Positions 45,056 to 56,242 of a stretch of DNA of 64,000 nucleotides are shown here, piece after piece. The notes beneath the pieces are model-generated. The model did no database searches, was not told the origin of the DNA, and saw nothing but the letters and a program-made list of their open reading frames with translations. Numbering within the stretch: position 1 is the stretch's first letter; each line of letters opens with the position of its first letter. Position numbers and translations under genes: made by a program. The DNA comes from Rana temporaria (lineage: Eukaryota; Chordata; Amphibia; Anura; Ranidae). Location: positions 153,840,142 to 153,904,141 of the forward strand of contig NC_053489.1 in assembly GCF_905171775.1 (NCBI RefSeq). The letters run 5' to 3'.

Positions 45056-45436
45056 TCTTATACAAATTGCATCGCTCCCCCTTGCAGCTAACCAGTAGCA
45101 TAACTCCCATTGCCCAGTATCCAGAGAACTGATTTTTGTTTTTGGACTTTACACTTTTTACTTGGATTTTATTAATATGCACTGTTTTGAGTTTTTGAAT
45201 GTTATCACTTTTCAGATTTTTCAGTCCTTTTAGGGTGTGTTTATTTTTCTTCTACACTTGGACATTATTTACGAATTGCTTTATGCATGTTAGTCTGTGT
45301 ATTGCATTTTTCAAGGCCAATTTGTTTCCCTGCGAGGCATATGGCTGACTAATTACTTCCCACACATGTTCTGTGGGCGAGCGCAGTTTAGTCCATAGGT
45401 TTTTCTAGTAGCTCTTTCTAGCTTTATTTGTTCTAG

Positions 45437-45945
45437 TGTTAGGATTAAGTTCACCTGCTGGTGGCACTATCCTGTTCTGGGCTGTGTGCTGCAGCTCCAG
45501 TGTCCACCAGCAGGTGTCTCCCTGGAGCCAGCAGGCTGCTGGGGGCTACCTAAGGCTTCTCTTCCTTTCCCCGGAGCGTCACGATTTTGGTCCCTGCCTT
45601 GCTGCTTATCTTGATCCAGTCTGCACCCCTTTGCATTGCTTCCTCCTCCCTCTGCTCTGTCCCCAGCAATGATCCCCCTTCCTTGCAACCTTGCATTCCT
45701 TGTACCCTTGTCCCTAGTTTGGTCTGTGTATATATATTTAGTTGTTCAGGTTCAACAGCTCTTGTGAGTGGGGTTTTTGGTTCTGTTTGGGTAGTTCATG
45801 TTTACTGTGTGCTGTGTTTGCTGTGTTCATTGTTTGCTATTTTTTACTGTAAATAAATATCACTTAAATATATATATATCCTTTGTTTGGTCTCAGTTCC
45901 CTTGTGTAGCTACATGTCTGGTCTCCTTAGCCGCTGATCCTGACA
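45437..45945 (+). mobile_element. Candidate LTR (TG...CA, 509 bp)
   Basis: It begins TGTTAGGATTAAGTTCACC and ends CCGCTGATCCTGACA, so the termini TGTTAGGAT/ATCCTGACA are inverted with one mismatch. AATAAATAT (45851) is a possible poly(A) signal and TATATATATTT (45730) a possible TATA region. Only one LTR is present because the sequence downstream is cut at 46199. Confidence 0.6.
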
Positions 45946-46198
45946 TAATCGTGACGTCCACCAATAACCAAGTGTAGACCAAGTGGCTACACTTGGGAAC
46001 TCAGAGCCAGTTACTTTGGACTTTTACTTTTCCTTTGTCACAATGCTGAGAGTGCAGGTTATTTGTCGTGTGCAACTTGCAGTAGAGGATAAGAATTTGT
46101 GTCATTCACTTTGGCAGGATCTCACTGAGGAGGAGCTGCTTGAAAGCATTTTAGCAGCACATGCTTTAGCTGTTGAGGGTAGAATTTCGATTAGTGAA
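45946..46198 (+). mobile_element. Start of the internal region of an LTR element
   Basis: Just after the LTR, TAATCGTGACGTCCACCAATA is in the primer-binding position. An ATG at 46043 then opens MLRVQVICRVQLAVEDKNLC and LTEEELLESILAAHALAVEG, a possible beginning of a gag-like protein of about 52 residues before the hAT insertion ends it. It is not identified further, and it is broken and incomplete. Confidence 0.4.
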
Positions 46199-48155
46199 TA
46201 GGGATGAGCCAAACATACCCGGGTTCGCTTCGTACCAGAACGTTCGAACAGACCGCGGCTTCGCACGAACATTTAGAACCCCATTGAAGTCTATGGGACT
46301 CGAACGTTCGAATTCAAAAACGCTAATTTTAAAGACCAATATTCAATTCAATGTTGGAAAACGTCTTTCAGAACCCGGGTCTTGCCCCAGGGAACATGTA
46401 TCAATGGAATTTTTTTTTTTTAAAACTGCCTTTTTTCCGGAGCAGCGATTTTAATGATGCTTAAAGTGAAAAAAAATATGAAAAATTCCTTTAAATATCA
46501 CACCTGCTGTGTGTCTATAGTAGTGGCACGTGTTTAGAAATGTCCCTGCACAACATGAAATTATTATAAGAACAAAGTAATTTAATACTGCTTGCGCACG
46601 TGCTGTGTGGCAACAATATCTCGATTATTTTAGGGGTGGTGGGGGGGGCCATTATTTTTTTGTGAAAGCAAAATTGTAGAAAAAAGGGCACCCCTCAAAC
46701 ATACTGTAATTGGAGCGCAACAAAGAGCCACGTGCAAAGTATTGCATCAAAAATTGTTATTAGGCACCCCTGTTACACAGGGGCACAAAAATGTGTCCGT
46801 AGGCACAACACAACACTGCGACCCCTCCCAATATCTGTAATTGGAGCGCAACAAGGAGCCACGTGCAAAGTATTGCTTAAAAAATTGTTATTAGGCGCCC
46901 CTGTTAGACAGGGGCACAAAAATTGTGCCTTAGGCCACATGCAAAGTATTGCATCAAAAATTGTTATTAGACTCCCCTGTTACACAGGGGCACAAAAAAT
47001 TGTCCATAGGCACAACACAACACTGCAACCCCTCCCAATATCTGCGTTCAGGTGTTAGTAAACTGCACACACGCAGTAAGAGCGACTGAGTTCAGGTGCT
47101 ATGTAACAAAACAGACGCAGTCACACCAACTGCGTTCAGGTGTTAGTAAACTGCACACATGCAGTAAGAGCGACTGCGTTCAGGTGCTATGTAACAAAAC
47201 AGACGCAGTGACACCAACTGCGTTCAGGTGTTAGTAAACTGCACACACGCAGTAAGAGCGACTGCGTTCAGGTGCTATGTAACAAAATAGTCGCAGTGAC
47301 ACCAACTGCGTTCAGGTGGTATTAAACTGCACACGCGCAGTAAGAGCGACTGCGTTCAGGTGCTATGTAACAAAACAGACGCAGTCACACCAACTGCGTT
47401 CAGGTGTTAGTAAACTGCACACACACAGTAAGAGCGACTGCGTTCAGGTGCTATGTAACAAAACAGGCGCAGTGACACCAACTGCGTTCAGGTGTTAGTA
47501 AACTGCACACACGCAGTAAGAGCGACTACGTTCAGGTGCTATGTAACAAAATAGTCGCAGTGACACCAACTGCGTTCAGGTGGTATTAAACTGCACACGT
47601 GCAGTAAGAGCGACTGCGTTCAGGTGCTATGTAACAAAACAGACACAGTCACACCAACTGCGTTCAGGTGGTATTAAACAGCACCTGCGCAGTAAGAGCG
47701 ACTGCGTTCAAGTGCTATGTAACAGCACACACGCAGTGACACCAATTGCGTTTAGGTGGTATTAAACAGCACCCGCGCAGTAAGAGCGACTGCGTTCAGG
47801 TGCTATGTAACAGCACACATGCAGTGACACCAACTGCGTTTAGTTGCTATTAAACAGCACACACGCAGTAAGAGCGACTGCGTTCAAGTGCTATGTAACA
47901 GCACAAACGCAGTGACACCAACTGCGTTTAGGTGGTATTAAACAGCACCCGCGCAGTAAGAGCGACTGCATTCAGGTGCTATGTAACAGCACACACGCAG
48001 TGACACCAACTGCGTTTAGTTGCTATTAAACAGCACACACGCAGTAAGAGCTACTGCGTTTCTGTGCAATTCAATAGCCCACTTGCATTAACAGCGACTG
48101 CGTTTCTGTGCAAATAAATTGCACACGTGCAGTAACAGTAAAAACGTAAAAAACT
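46199..48155. mobile_element. hAT element copy with 44/88-bp minisatellite, 5' end missing
   Basis: It starts TAGGGATGAGCCAAAC at 46199 with the conserved 3' region of the family (GAACCCGGGTCTTGCCCCAGG, CTTAAAGTGAAAA). Next come about 2.5 copies of the 137-bp-type repeat (46690-47040) and then the minisatellite. It is cut by a LINE tail at about 48155. The adjacent 8 bp are TTAGTGAA (46191-46198), the expected target duplication, but the other end is lost. Confidence 0.8.
47044..48145. repeat. 44-bp minisatellite with 88-bp higher order
   Basis: Two alternating monomers occur: CTGCGTTCAGGTGTTAGTAA + ACTGCACACACGCAGTAAGAGCGA, and CTGCGTTCAGGTGCTATGTA + ACAAAACAGACGCAGTCACACCAA. There are about 25 monomers. 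Left copies keep strict alternation; the right third has changed monomers (GGTGGTATTAAACAGCACC). Confidence 0.95.
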
Positions 48156-48795
48156 TTCAAAGCCACACGTGGAGAGAAATAAGCAAACTGAAAAATCATA
48201 AACAGCAGCAACTCCCACCCTTGATGGGTGTAAGGAGTATTCCAACGAGTAAAATGCAGTGGAGATGCGATGGATCTATCACCCAATTAATCCCTACCGT
48301 AGAGGCACGCACTCTGGTGGGGTTGCTCCTATTCTATGCACGCAAAGCCATAGCCCTCAGCTGGTGCAAACCTACTCCCCCTTCCCTCTCCCTGTGGAAA
48401 CAACTAATCAACAAAAGCTTAACCCTCTACAAAGACACTTATGCTAACAGAGGTTGCCCTCAAAAATACAACATGGTCTGGTCCAAATGGCTACAGCCTC
48501 CTAAGCCCCCTAAATAAACCCGATCTCTGGGATACTCCTTGCCAGATGCTAGTCGTGTACTGCTGAAAATGTAATGTCCATCCCTGATCTGTACATCCAA
48601 GATCTGCACTGGTTCATAACCCCAGGAGCCGGTCTACTGTAACCATTATAGTAACCCATATTTCCTGCTTTGTTTTGTATAACTGATTACCAGATGAGAT
48701 TTTCCTTGCAAGGATTGCTCTGATACCCTTTATGACAAATGTATGTTGTTCTGTTTTTTTGTGTTCTGAAAATCAATAAACAGATAAAAAAAAAC
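48156..48795 (+). mobile_element. 5'-truncated LINE tail
   Basis: A frame from 48220 reads GVRSIPTSKMQWRCDG, then ARKAIALSWCKPTPPSLSLW and YNMVWSKWLQPPKPPK. This is the usual L1/Tx1-like ORF2 C-terminus, where ARKAIAL.W is a common feature. A 3' UTR follows, ending GAAAATCAATAAACAGAT and 8 or so A at 48795. It truncates the hAT element on its left. Confidence 0.75.
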
Positions 48796-48830
48796 CCTCA
48801 TTGGTTCACACCAATTTTAACAACTTATAT

Positions 48831-48986
48831 CCCATATTCTTGCTCCCCTTTTCCTCCAAACTCTTTTACCACCTGGTCTACAACTGACTAAGCTATAACC
48901 TCACTAACAATAACCATCTCGATTCTGTTCAGTCTGGATTTCGCCCTCAACAATCCAGAGAAACTTTTTCACAATAACTTATAATT
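48831..48986 (+). pseudogene. CR1/L2/Rex1-type LINE reverse transcriptase fragment
   Basis: One frame reads PIFLLPFSSKLFYHLVYN, a stop, then LSYNLTNNNHLDSVQSGFRP and QQSRETFSQ. This matches the family pattern in which LLPFLSKLLE is followed by LxxNNLLDPxQSGFRxxxSTETA. It is about 50 residues, with a stop inside. Confidence 0.65.
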
Positions 48987-49291
48987 ATGCATCTTTATCT
49001 TACCCAGACTTCATAGAATTCACCCTGTGTAAACACACGTGATATAAAAGTCCACATTAGCCATGCTCTTAAAGTCCAAAAAAATCTTCAGTAAAGTTAG
49101 GCATATTAAGTTCTTGTGGCTCTGCTGTAATATTACAGCATGTGACTGCTTTGGGCTGCTCCGAGCTCTGTAGGCTGCAAGTTGGTCTGCTTCTCCCTGC
49201 CTTCTGGAGACTTCTAGAATGTAGTGGGTGAGAGATTCAAATCAGAAGCCTGAATGCAACTCTAATCCCTTGGGGAAGGTGCCCAGATGGT
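48987..49291. other. No feature recognised
   Basis: No gene or repeat recognised. The sequence left of 49292 is not repeated at 51940, which marks the duplication border. Confidence 0.4.
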
Positions 49292-49395
49292 GACTGGAAG
49301 AGTGCATAAATAGTGTGGAGCCTGGGAGAGAAATGTTCATCCCTAGGAGGAGAGGTTCCCAGCTAGAAGGGATGTAGCTCTTCCTGGCAGTCCAG

Positions 49396-51259
49396 GGGCA
49401 TGTAATTACAATTCTTGATCTAATATTTCACAGCAGGGCGTTCCAGCCCCCACCGAGACTAACTGTGAGGGCTTACAGTGTTGTGGCAACACCAACACCT
49501 AGGTCCCAAATTTCTGCAGAGTATATACGGCAGGCCCCTACTTTCAAACATCCAAATTACAAATGACTCCTACTTGCAAACAGAAGGAGACAACAGGAAG
49601 TGAGAGGAAATCTACCCCTAGGAAGGGAAATTCTCTTCTGTAAGAGGTGTCTCCTGTCCACTGATGCTTTATCACAATCCTTGTTTCACAAAAAAAAAAA
49701 TCATTTGTCATTGGGACAGAAAGTGAGGGGGTGATAACCCTTCTCTATGTTTTCAGAAAAGCTTAAAATTAGATTTTATGGTTGAAGCTACACTTTAACC
49801 TCCCTGGCGGTAAACCCAAGCGTGACTCGGGGTTGGTTTTTAATGCTAAGATCGGTATCCCCGAGTCACGCTCGGGGTGGACTTGCAGCGGCGCGGCTTA
49901 CCTTTCGCTGGATCCACAGGCAAGTTACTCACCTTGTCCTGGATCCAGCGATGCCACCCCGCTGTGTGAGCGAGCGGGTCCTCCTCGCTCGATTCACAGT
50001 CTCCCCGTGTGCCGCCGATCTCCGTTCCCTGCGACGTTACGACGCACGGGAGCGGAGAACGCCAAATTCAAAAAAGTAAACAAACACTTTACATACAGTA
50101 TACTGTAATCTTATAGATTACAGTACTGTATGTAAAAAATACACACCCCCCTTGTCCCTAGTGGTCTGCCCAGTGCCCTACATGTACTTTTATAAAAATA
50201 AAAAATGTCATTTCTGCCTAAAAACTGTAGATTGTCCAAAAGTGTCCCTTTATGTCAAAAATGGTTTTAGATCAGCTAGAAAACAGCGATAATAAATTAT
50301 AATCAATTGCAGAAATGTGCAATAGCGATTTGTGGGGAAATTCGTCATAAAAAAAAAAAATAATGACAGCGACAATTCTGAAACTGAGCACATTTCAGTG
50401 ATTTTGAGTTGATTACATTATTGAATAATTTTTATTATAATTATATTATTATTTGTTATAATTATTTATAATTATTTATTATATTATAATTTATAATTTT
50501 TTTTTTAAAAAAAAATCATACCCGGGATGCCTACAAGACTCTTGCTTGGTCAGATTTAAGTGAGTTATTTCTAAAAATTACAGGCCTACAGTATAAAACG
50601 CCAAATTTCCTTGCAAAATAATTGTACCGCTTTTGGTACGTAATTCCAGACAGAATCATACCGCCAGGGAGGTTAAAGAAGTATCAGTTGAAAATTACAA
50701 ATAGATTCTAGTTAACAACCCACCTGCATACTTCTGTTCAAAGTATATAGGGCCAAAGGGGCTGGTAATGACCTGGGGGGAGGGGGTGGGGTAACCCATG
50801 CTATTTTTCTCAGTGATTTTCATCCATATTGCAAGGACCAAACATTACATTAAAGCCGCAAGCAGTCTTTGTAAGCAGACTTTTTTCTTATAGTAATCTT
50901 ATTTTCTGCAGGGACAGTTCTAAACACGTGCCACTACTATAGACACCCAACAGGTACGATATTTAAAGACATTTTTCATATTTTTTTTCACTTTAAGCAT
51001 CATTAAAATCGCTGCTCCAGAAAAAACGTCCGTTTTTAAAACTTTTTTTCCATTGATACATGTTCCCTGGGGCAAGACCCGGGTCTCCAAACCCGTTTTC
51101 CGACAATAACTTGCATATTGGGCTTTAAAATTAGCACTTTTGAATTCGAACGTTCGAGTCCCATTGACGTGAATTGGGGCTCTAAATGTTCGCGCGAACA
51201 TTCAGTCCGTTCGAAGGTTCTGGTGTGAATCGAACGGGGGGGTGTTCGGCTCATCCCTA
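49396..51259. mobile_element. hAT element 3' portion (copy 1), interrupted
   Basis: Same sequence as 53041-54025, ending CTCATCCCTA at 51259 and followed by CTGTTAAC. Its 5' part was lost in the deletion, and it is interrupted by the TTAA element. Confidence 0.9.
49795..50676. mobile_element. piggyBac-type non-autonomous element (TTAA, CCTCCCTGGCGGTA ends)
   Basis: The 14-bp terminal inverted repeats CCTCCCTGGCGGTA are perfect (49799 on, and inward from 50672), with TTAA on both sides. The matching site at 53439-53442 in copy 2 is empty and has a single TTAA. A subterminal hairpin GCGTGACTCGGGG/CCCCGAGTCACGC (49819-49875) and a palindrome ACAGTATACTGT...ACAGTACTGT (50095-50132) lie inside. 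No transposase. Confidence 0.95.
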
Positions 51260-51462
51260 CTGTTAACCTCTTGTGCACTAGTATTAAGGCCTCATGGCCC
51301 AGAACATTGCTTATGGTGTTCACTTCATGTCCTACTGCTTAACCTTTTTGCAGCCAGGCCCTGTGCTCCTCTTTTAAATCTTAGTTGGCCAGAGAATTTT
51401 TAAATTTTTCCATATTTTTTTTATTTTTCCCCATACAGCTTTTAGAGTATGTAAAATACCCC

Positions 51463-51940
51463 TTAACCACTTAAGACCTGGACCATTATGAAGGTTAAGG
51501 ACCTTGCCCCTTTTTGTGATTCGGGAATGCGTCGTTTTAAATGACAATTGCGTGGTCGTGTGTCTCCCAAACAAAATTGGCGTCCTTTTTTTCCCAAAAA
51601 TAGATCTTTATTTTGGTGGTATTTGATCACCTCTGCAGTTTTTATTTTTTGCTCTATAAACAAAAATAAAGCGACAATTTAGAAAAAAATACTATATTTT
51701 TTACTTTTTGCTATAATAAATATCCCCAAAAAAGATATAAAAAACATATTTTTTCCTCAGTTTAGGCCGATACGTATTCTTCTACCTATTTTTTGTAAAG
51801 AAAATCGCAAAAAGCGTTTGGTTTACGCAAAATGTATAGTGTTTACAAAATAGCGGATAGTTATTAGCCTTTTTATTAAAAACTTTTTTTTACTACTAAT
51901 GGCGATCAGCGATTTATTTTTGTCACTGCGACATTATGGC
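51463..51940. mobile_element. TTAACCACTT element, truncated at the duplication border
   Basis: It begins TTAACCACTTAAGACCTGG at 51463. It stops at ACATTATGGC (51940), where the next duplication unit begins. The full version is at 54229-55110. Confidence 0.9.
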
Positions 51941-52248
51941 GACTGGAAGAGTGCATAAATAGTGTGGAGCCTGGGAGAGAAATGTTCATCCCTAGGAGGA
52001 GAGGTTCCCAGCTAGAAGGGATGTAGCTCTTCCTGGCAGTCCAGCTTAAGATTCTGCTAGCTGTGCATAGCTGGGGGCCTATTCTGCTGCAAATTCCTAG
52101 AAAGCTAAAATAGGGGTTTCACAAAGGATCAGGTTTGGAGGCTCATTCAGGAGAGTTCTGAGTTCTGCCTGAGTCTGGAGAATGACATCCAAGTCCCAGA
52201 GACACTGTGAGTACAGACCTGAGAAAGGGAGACCAGTGACTGTTGCCG

Positions 52249-54033
52249 CTGTTAACTAGGGATGAGCTTCATGTTCGAGTCAAACCCATGTTCGACTCGA
52301 ACATCGTATGTTCGATCATTCGTCGAAAGACGAAGGTTACGGGCCGTTCGCGCCAAATTCGAGTGACGTATCACTGCCCATAATTCACTGCGGCATTGCT
52401 GGCTGTTGATTGGCCAAGCATGCACTATGACCCACATGCTTGACCAATCACAGCGCCGTCAGTACAGAGAGCCGTAATTGGCCAAAGCCAGGGTGGCTTT
52501 GGCCAATTATGGCTCAGGGCTTTAGTATACGCCCCACACTATAAAAGGCCGCCTGCAGGGTGTGTACTGCACTTGTGCCCTGTAGTTTGCACCTAAACCT
52601 ACTTGGTGTGTACTGCACTTGCTGATGCTGAGTGACTATCCTATTATGCTGACTGAATATCCTTTTCCTCCTCAATGATCTTGCTGATAGCTTGTAAGAA
52701 CATTGTTGGTTCTGGGCACCGCCACCAGTGGCTAAGGCCCAATTTTTCTGCCCCTGTTTAACAGGGGCGTGTAATTAAAATTTTTGATTAAATACTTTGC
52801 AGCGGGCTCATTGCTGCTCTCCAACTAGAGTATCTGTGAGGGGTTGCAGTGTTGTGGCACCATCACCAGTGCCTAAGGCCCAATTTGTTTGCCCCTGTTT
52901 AACAGGGGCGTGTAATTAAAATTTTTGATGCAATACTTTGCAGCAGGCTCTTTGCTGCTCTCCAACTAGAGTATCTGTGAGGGGTTGCAGTGTTGTGGCA
53001 CCAGTGCCTAAGGCCCAATTTTTCTGCCCCTGTTCAACAGGGGCATGTAATTACAATTCTTGATCTAATATTTCACAGCAGGGCGTTCCAGCCCCCACCG
53101 AGACTAACTGTGAGGGCTTACAGTGTTGTGGCAACACCAACACCTAGGTCCCAAATTTCTGCAGAGTATATACGGCAGGCCCCTACTTTCAAACATCCAA
53201 ATTACAAATGACTCCTACTTGCAAACAGAAGGAGACAACAGGAAGTGAGAGGAAATCTACCCCTAGGAAGGGAAATTCTCTTCTGTAAGAGGTGTCTCCT
53301 GTCCACTGATGCTTTATCACAATCCTTGTTTCACAAAAAAAAAATCATTTGTCATTGGGACAGAAAGTGAGGGGGTGATAACCCTTCTCTATGTTTTCAG
53401 AAAAGCTTAAAATTAGATTTTATGGTTGAAGCTACACTTTAAAGAAGTATCAGTTGAAAATTACAAATAGATTCTAGTTAACAACCCACCTGCATACTTC
53501 TGTTCAAAGTATATAGGGCCAAAGGGGCTGGTAATGACCTGGGGGGAGGGGGTGGGGTAACCCATGCTATTTTTCTCAGTGATTTTCATCCATATTGCAA
53601 GGATCAAACATTACATTAAAGCCGCAAGCAGTCTTTGTAAGCAGACTTTTTTCTTATAGTAATCTTATTTTGTGCAGGGACAGTTCTAAACACGTGCCAC
53701 TACTATAGACACCCAGCAGGTACGATATTTAAAGACATTTTTCATTTTTTTTTTCACTTTAAGCATCATTAAAATCGCTGCTCCAGAAAAAACGACCATT
53801 TTTAAAACTTTTTTTCCATTGATACATGTTCCCTGGGGCAAGACCCGGGTCTCCAAACCCGTTTTCCGACAATAACTTGCATATTGGGCTTTAAAATTAC
53901 CACTTTTGAATTCGAACGTTCGAGTCCCATTGAAGTCAATTGGGGTTCTAAATGTTTGCGCGAACGTTCAGTCCGTTCGAAGGTTCTGGTGTGAATCGAA
54001 CGGGGGGGTGTTTGGCTCATCCCTACTGTTAAC
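52249..54033 (+). mobile_element. Non-autonomous hAT element with perfect 8-bp TSD
   Basis: The element (52257-54025) begins TAGGGATGAGCTTCATG and ends GGCTCATCCCTA. CTGTTAAC lies at 52249-52256 and 54026-54033. It keeps both termini, the 5' palindromes (GGCCAAAGCCA...TGGCTTTGGCC), a TATAAAAG box, the last part of the transposase region (CTGATGCTGAGTGACTATCC) and the 137-bp-type repeats. It is an internal deletion product of the autonomous form. A 46-bp unit present about 1.3 times at 52557-52616 is the monomer amplified in the 18289 copy. Confidence 0.95.
52540..52547 (+). promoter_or_regulatory. TATA-like box of the hAT element
   Basis: TATAAAAG about 280 bp inside the 5' end, in the same context (GGCCGCCTGCAGG) as the box at 20845 on the minus strand. 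Confidence 0.5.
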
Positions 54034-54228
54034 CTCTTGTGCACTAGTATTAAGGCCTCATGGCCCAGAACATTGCTTATGGTGTTCACTTCATGTCCTA
54101 CTGCTTAACCTTCTTGCAGCCAGGCCCTGTGCTCCTCTTTTAAATCTTAGTTGGCCAGAGAATTTTTCAATTTTTCCATAGTTTTTTTATTTTTCCCCAT
54201 ACAGCTTTTAGAGTATGTAAAATACCCC

Positions 54229-55110
54229 TTAACCACTTAAGACCTGGACCATTATGCAGGTTAAGGACCTTGCCCCTTTTTGTGATTCGGGAATGCGTTG
54301 TTTTAAATGACAATTGCGTGGTCATGTGTCTCCCAAACAAAATTGGCGTCCTTTTTTTCCCAAAAATAGATCTTTATTTTGGTGGTATTTGATCACCTCT
54401 GCAGTTTTTATTTTTTGCTCTATAAACAAAAATAAAGCGACAATTTAGAAAAAAATACTATATTTTTTACTTTTTGCTATAATAAATATCCCCAAAAAAG
54501 ATATAAAAAACATATTTTTTCCTCAGTTTAGGCCGATACGTATTCTTCTACCTATTTTTTGTAAAGAAAATCGCAAAAAGCATTTGGTTTACGCAAAATG
54601 TATAGTGTTTACAAAATAGCGGATAGTTATTAGCCTTTTTATTAAAAACTTTTTTTTACTACTAATGGCGATCAGCGATTTGTTTTTGTGACTGCGACAT
54701 TATGGCGGACACATCGGACAATTTTGACACATTTTTGGGACCATTGTCCTTTTCACAGCGAAAAGTGCTATAAAAATGCAATGATTACTGTGAAAATGAC
54801 AATTGCAGTTTAGGAGTTAACCACTAGGGAGCGCTGAAGGGGTTGAGTGTGACCTCATATGTGTTTCTAACTGTAGGGGGGCGGGGCTGGACGTGTGACA
54901 TCAGTGATCGTCTTTCCCTATATCAGGGATCACTGACATTGCCACAATAAAGAACGGGAAAGGTGTGTTTACACACACCTCTCCCCGTTCTTCAGCTCCG
55001 GTGACTGATCGCAGCTGGGCTTTAAAGAGACACGTACAGGTACGTGCTTGTGCCCAGCCGTGCCATTTTTGCCGACGTATATCGGCGAGAAGGGGTCCTT
55101 AAGTGGTTAA
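54229..55110. mobile_element. TTAACCACTT-family TTAA element, complete
   Basis: TTAA at 54229-54232 and 55107-55110. Ends are CCACTTAAGACC on the left and CCACTTAAGGACC inward from the right. It lies inside the tandem repeat, which aligns across it. The right border shows an extra GTGGTTAA (55110-55117), giving two possible TTAA boundaries. No transposase. Confidence 0.85.
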
Positions 55111-55325
55111 GTGGTTAAACCATATATTTACTGAAACCACATGACCAGTAGAATACAAATAAGGTGCTGCTGATTTTTAGAGCACAATATTTGGGCAAAT
55201 GTTTATCAAAACACTAAAATCATTATTAGCAGATAAAAACAGCACATTTTTCAAAATTCCTACAAAATATAAAAGCTAATCTGTATTGAGTTAATAAATA
55301 ACAAATCTTAGTAAATTTAAAATTG

Positions 55326-55932
55326 TGCCTGTAGCGCCCTCTACTTTAGGTAGGAGCTAATAGCAGGATTTTTGTCAGTACAGGTAAATTTAATCAGAAC
55401 TAGGCCTGTTTGTTTTGATCTGTGTGGGTGGGGAGTGGCTCATAGTAGGCTGGTAACTCACAGATAGCATCATATTTCAGTTACCTCCCTTCTGCTTCTA
55501 CAGGCTTCTAGAAGGAAGAAAGGGAAGAGAGGTGGAGCTGTCTGAGATGTTGGCGGGGGGCAGGCCTCCTTGATATACCCAGGGTTAGCTGGAGAGGAGT
55601 TTTTCATGTGCTAGCTGTGCCTGAGGAGAAGTGATGTGCTGGAGAGAGAGAGCAGGTAATAGTCTGCAAGCAAGTTTGTGCAGGAGGAGTGTGAAGTGTA
55701 AATATGTACAAGGAGTGTACATAGTTCTGTCCCAATGTAAATGTTTCTACTAAAATTCTGGGCATCTCATAGATCACCTAACCCCATCAACATTTAACCC
55801 CTCAATAAAAACACAAAAAAAGTTTACAGACTATTTATTAACTGTGTGCTTTAGAAAGTGAATGCCGGGCTGAGCAGGGTGACAGACGGACTATAAATTT
55901 CAGCAGCCCCTACGGGGGTACCGCTACATGCC
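55326..55932. mobile_element. Solo LTR (599 bp) with 4-bp TSD
   Basis: TGTAGCGCCC...GGTACCGCTACA (55330-55928) with TGTAGC/GCTACA inverted termini and TGCC on both sides (55326-55329, 55929-55932). AATAAAAAC at 55804 is a possible poly(A) signal. The interrupted tandem unit (AAATTGTGCC | TTTTTTTGAAATAGTG) is restored when it is removed. No internal region remains, so it arose by LTR-LTR recombination. Confidence 0.8.
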
Positions 55933-56242
55933 TTTTTTTGAAATAGTGAATAACAAATATACGCAAAAATGTGAATATTACAAATTCCTTTAAAAATCTA
56001 GAGGTTTTAATTTTTCACTTACAGCTTTTAGAGCTTGTTAAAGACCATTCTGAAAGCACACAACCTTTAGAATAAAAAGAAGGTGCTACTGATTTTAAGG
56101 CCCTGCAATATTTTTGCAAATGTTTATCAAAACAATATATTCGCTAAAAATCATTATTAGTAAATATAAACAGCAAATTTTACAAAATCCCTGCTAAATT
56201 CCTACTAAATATAAAACCTTAACCTGTATTGAGTTAATAAAA

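Larger units (their letters stand above)
49292..51940. repeat. Tandem duplication, copy 1
   Basis: Nearly identical to 51941-54706 except for two structural changes. Copy 1 lacks the equivalent of about 52045-53040 (junction CAG microhomology at 49393-49395) and has an 874-bp TTAA transposon plus one TTAA at 49799-50676. Lengths agree with this to within 1-2 bp (2766 - 996 + 878). Confidence 0.92.
51941..54706. repeat. Tandem duplication, copy 2
   Basis: Contains the undeleted version: GACTGGAAGAGTGCATAAAT (also at 49292), unique sequence to 52256, complete hAT element, its flank and the first part of the TTAACCACTT element. Beyond 54706 the sequence continues into the rest of that element, so this copy keeps the original right flank. 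Confidence 0.92.

Noticed and set aside
47044..48145. CRISPR-like alternation of repeat and spacer
   Set aside because: The alternating segments are themselves repeated, so this is a two-monomer higher-order minisatellite.
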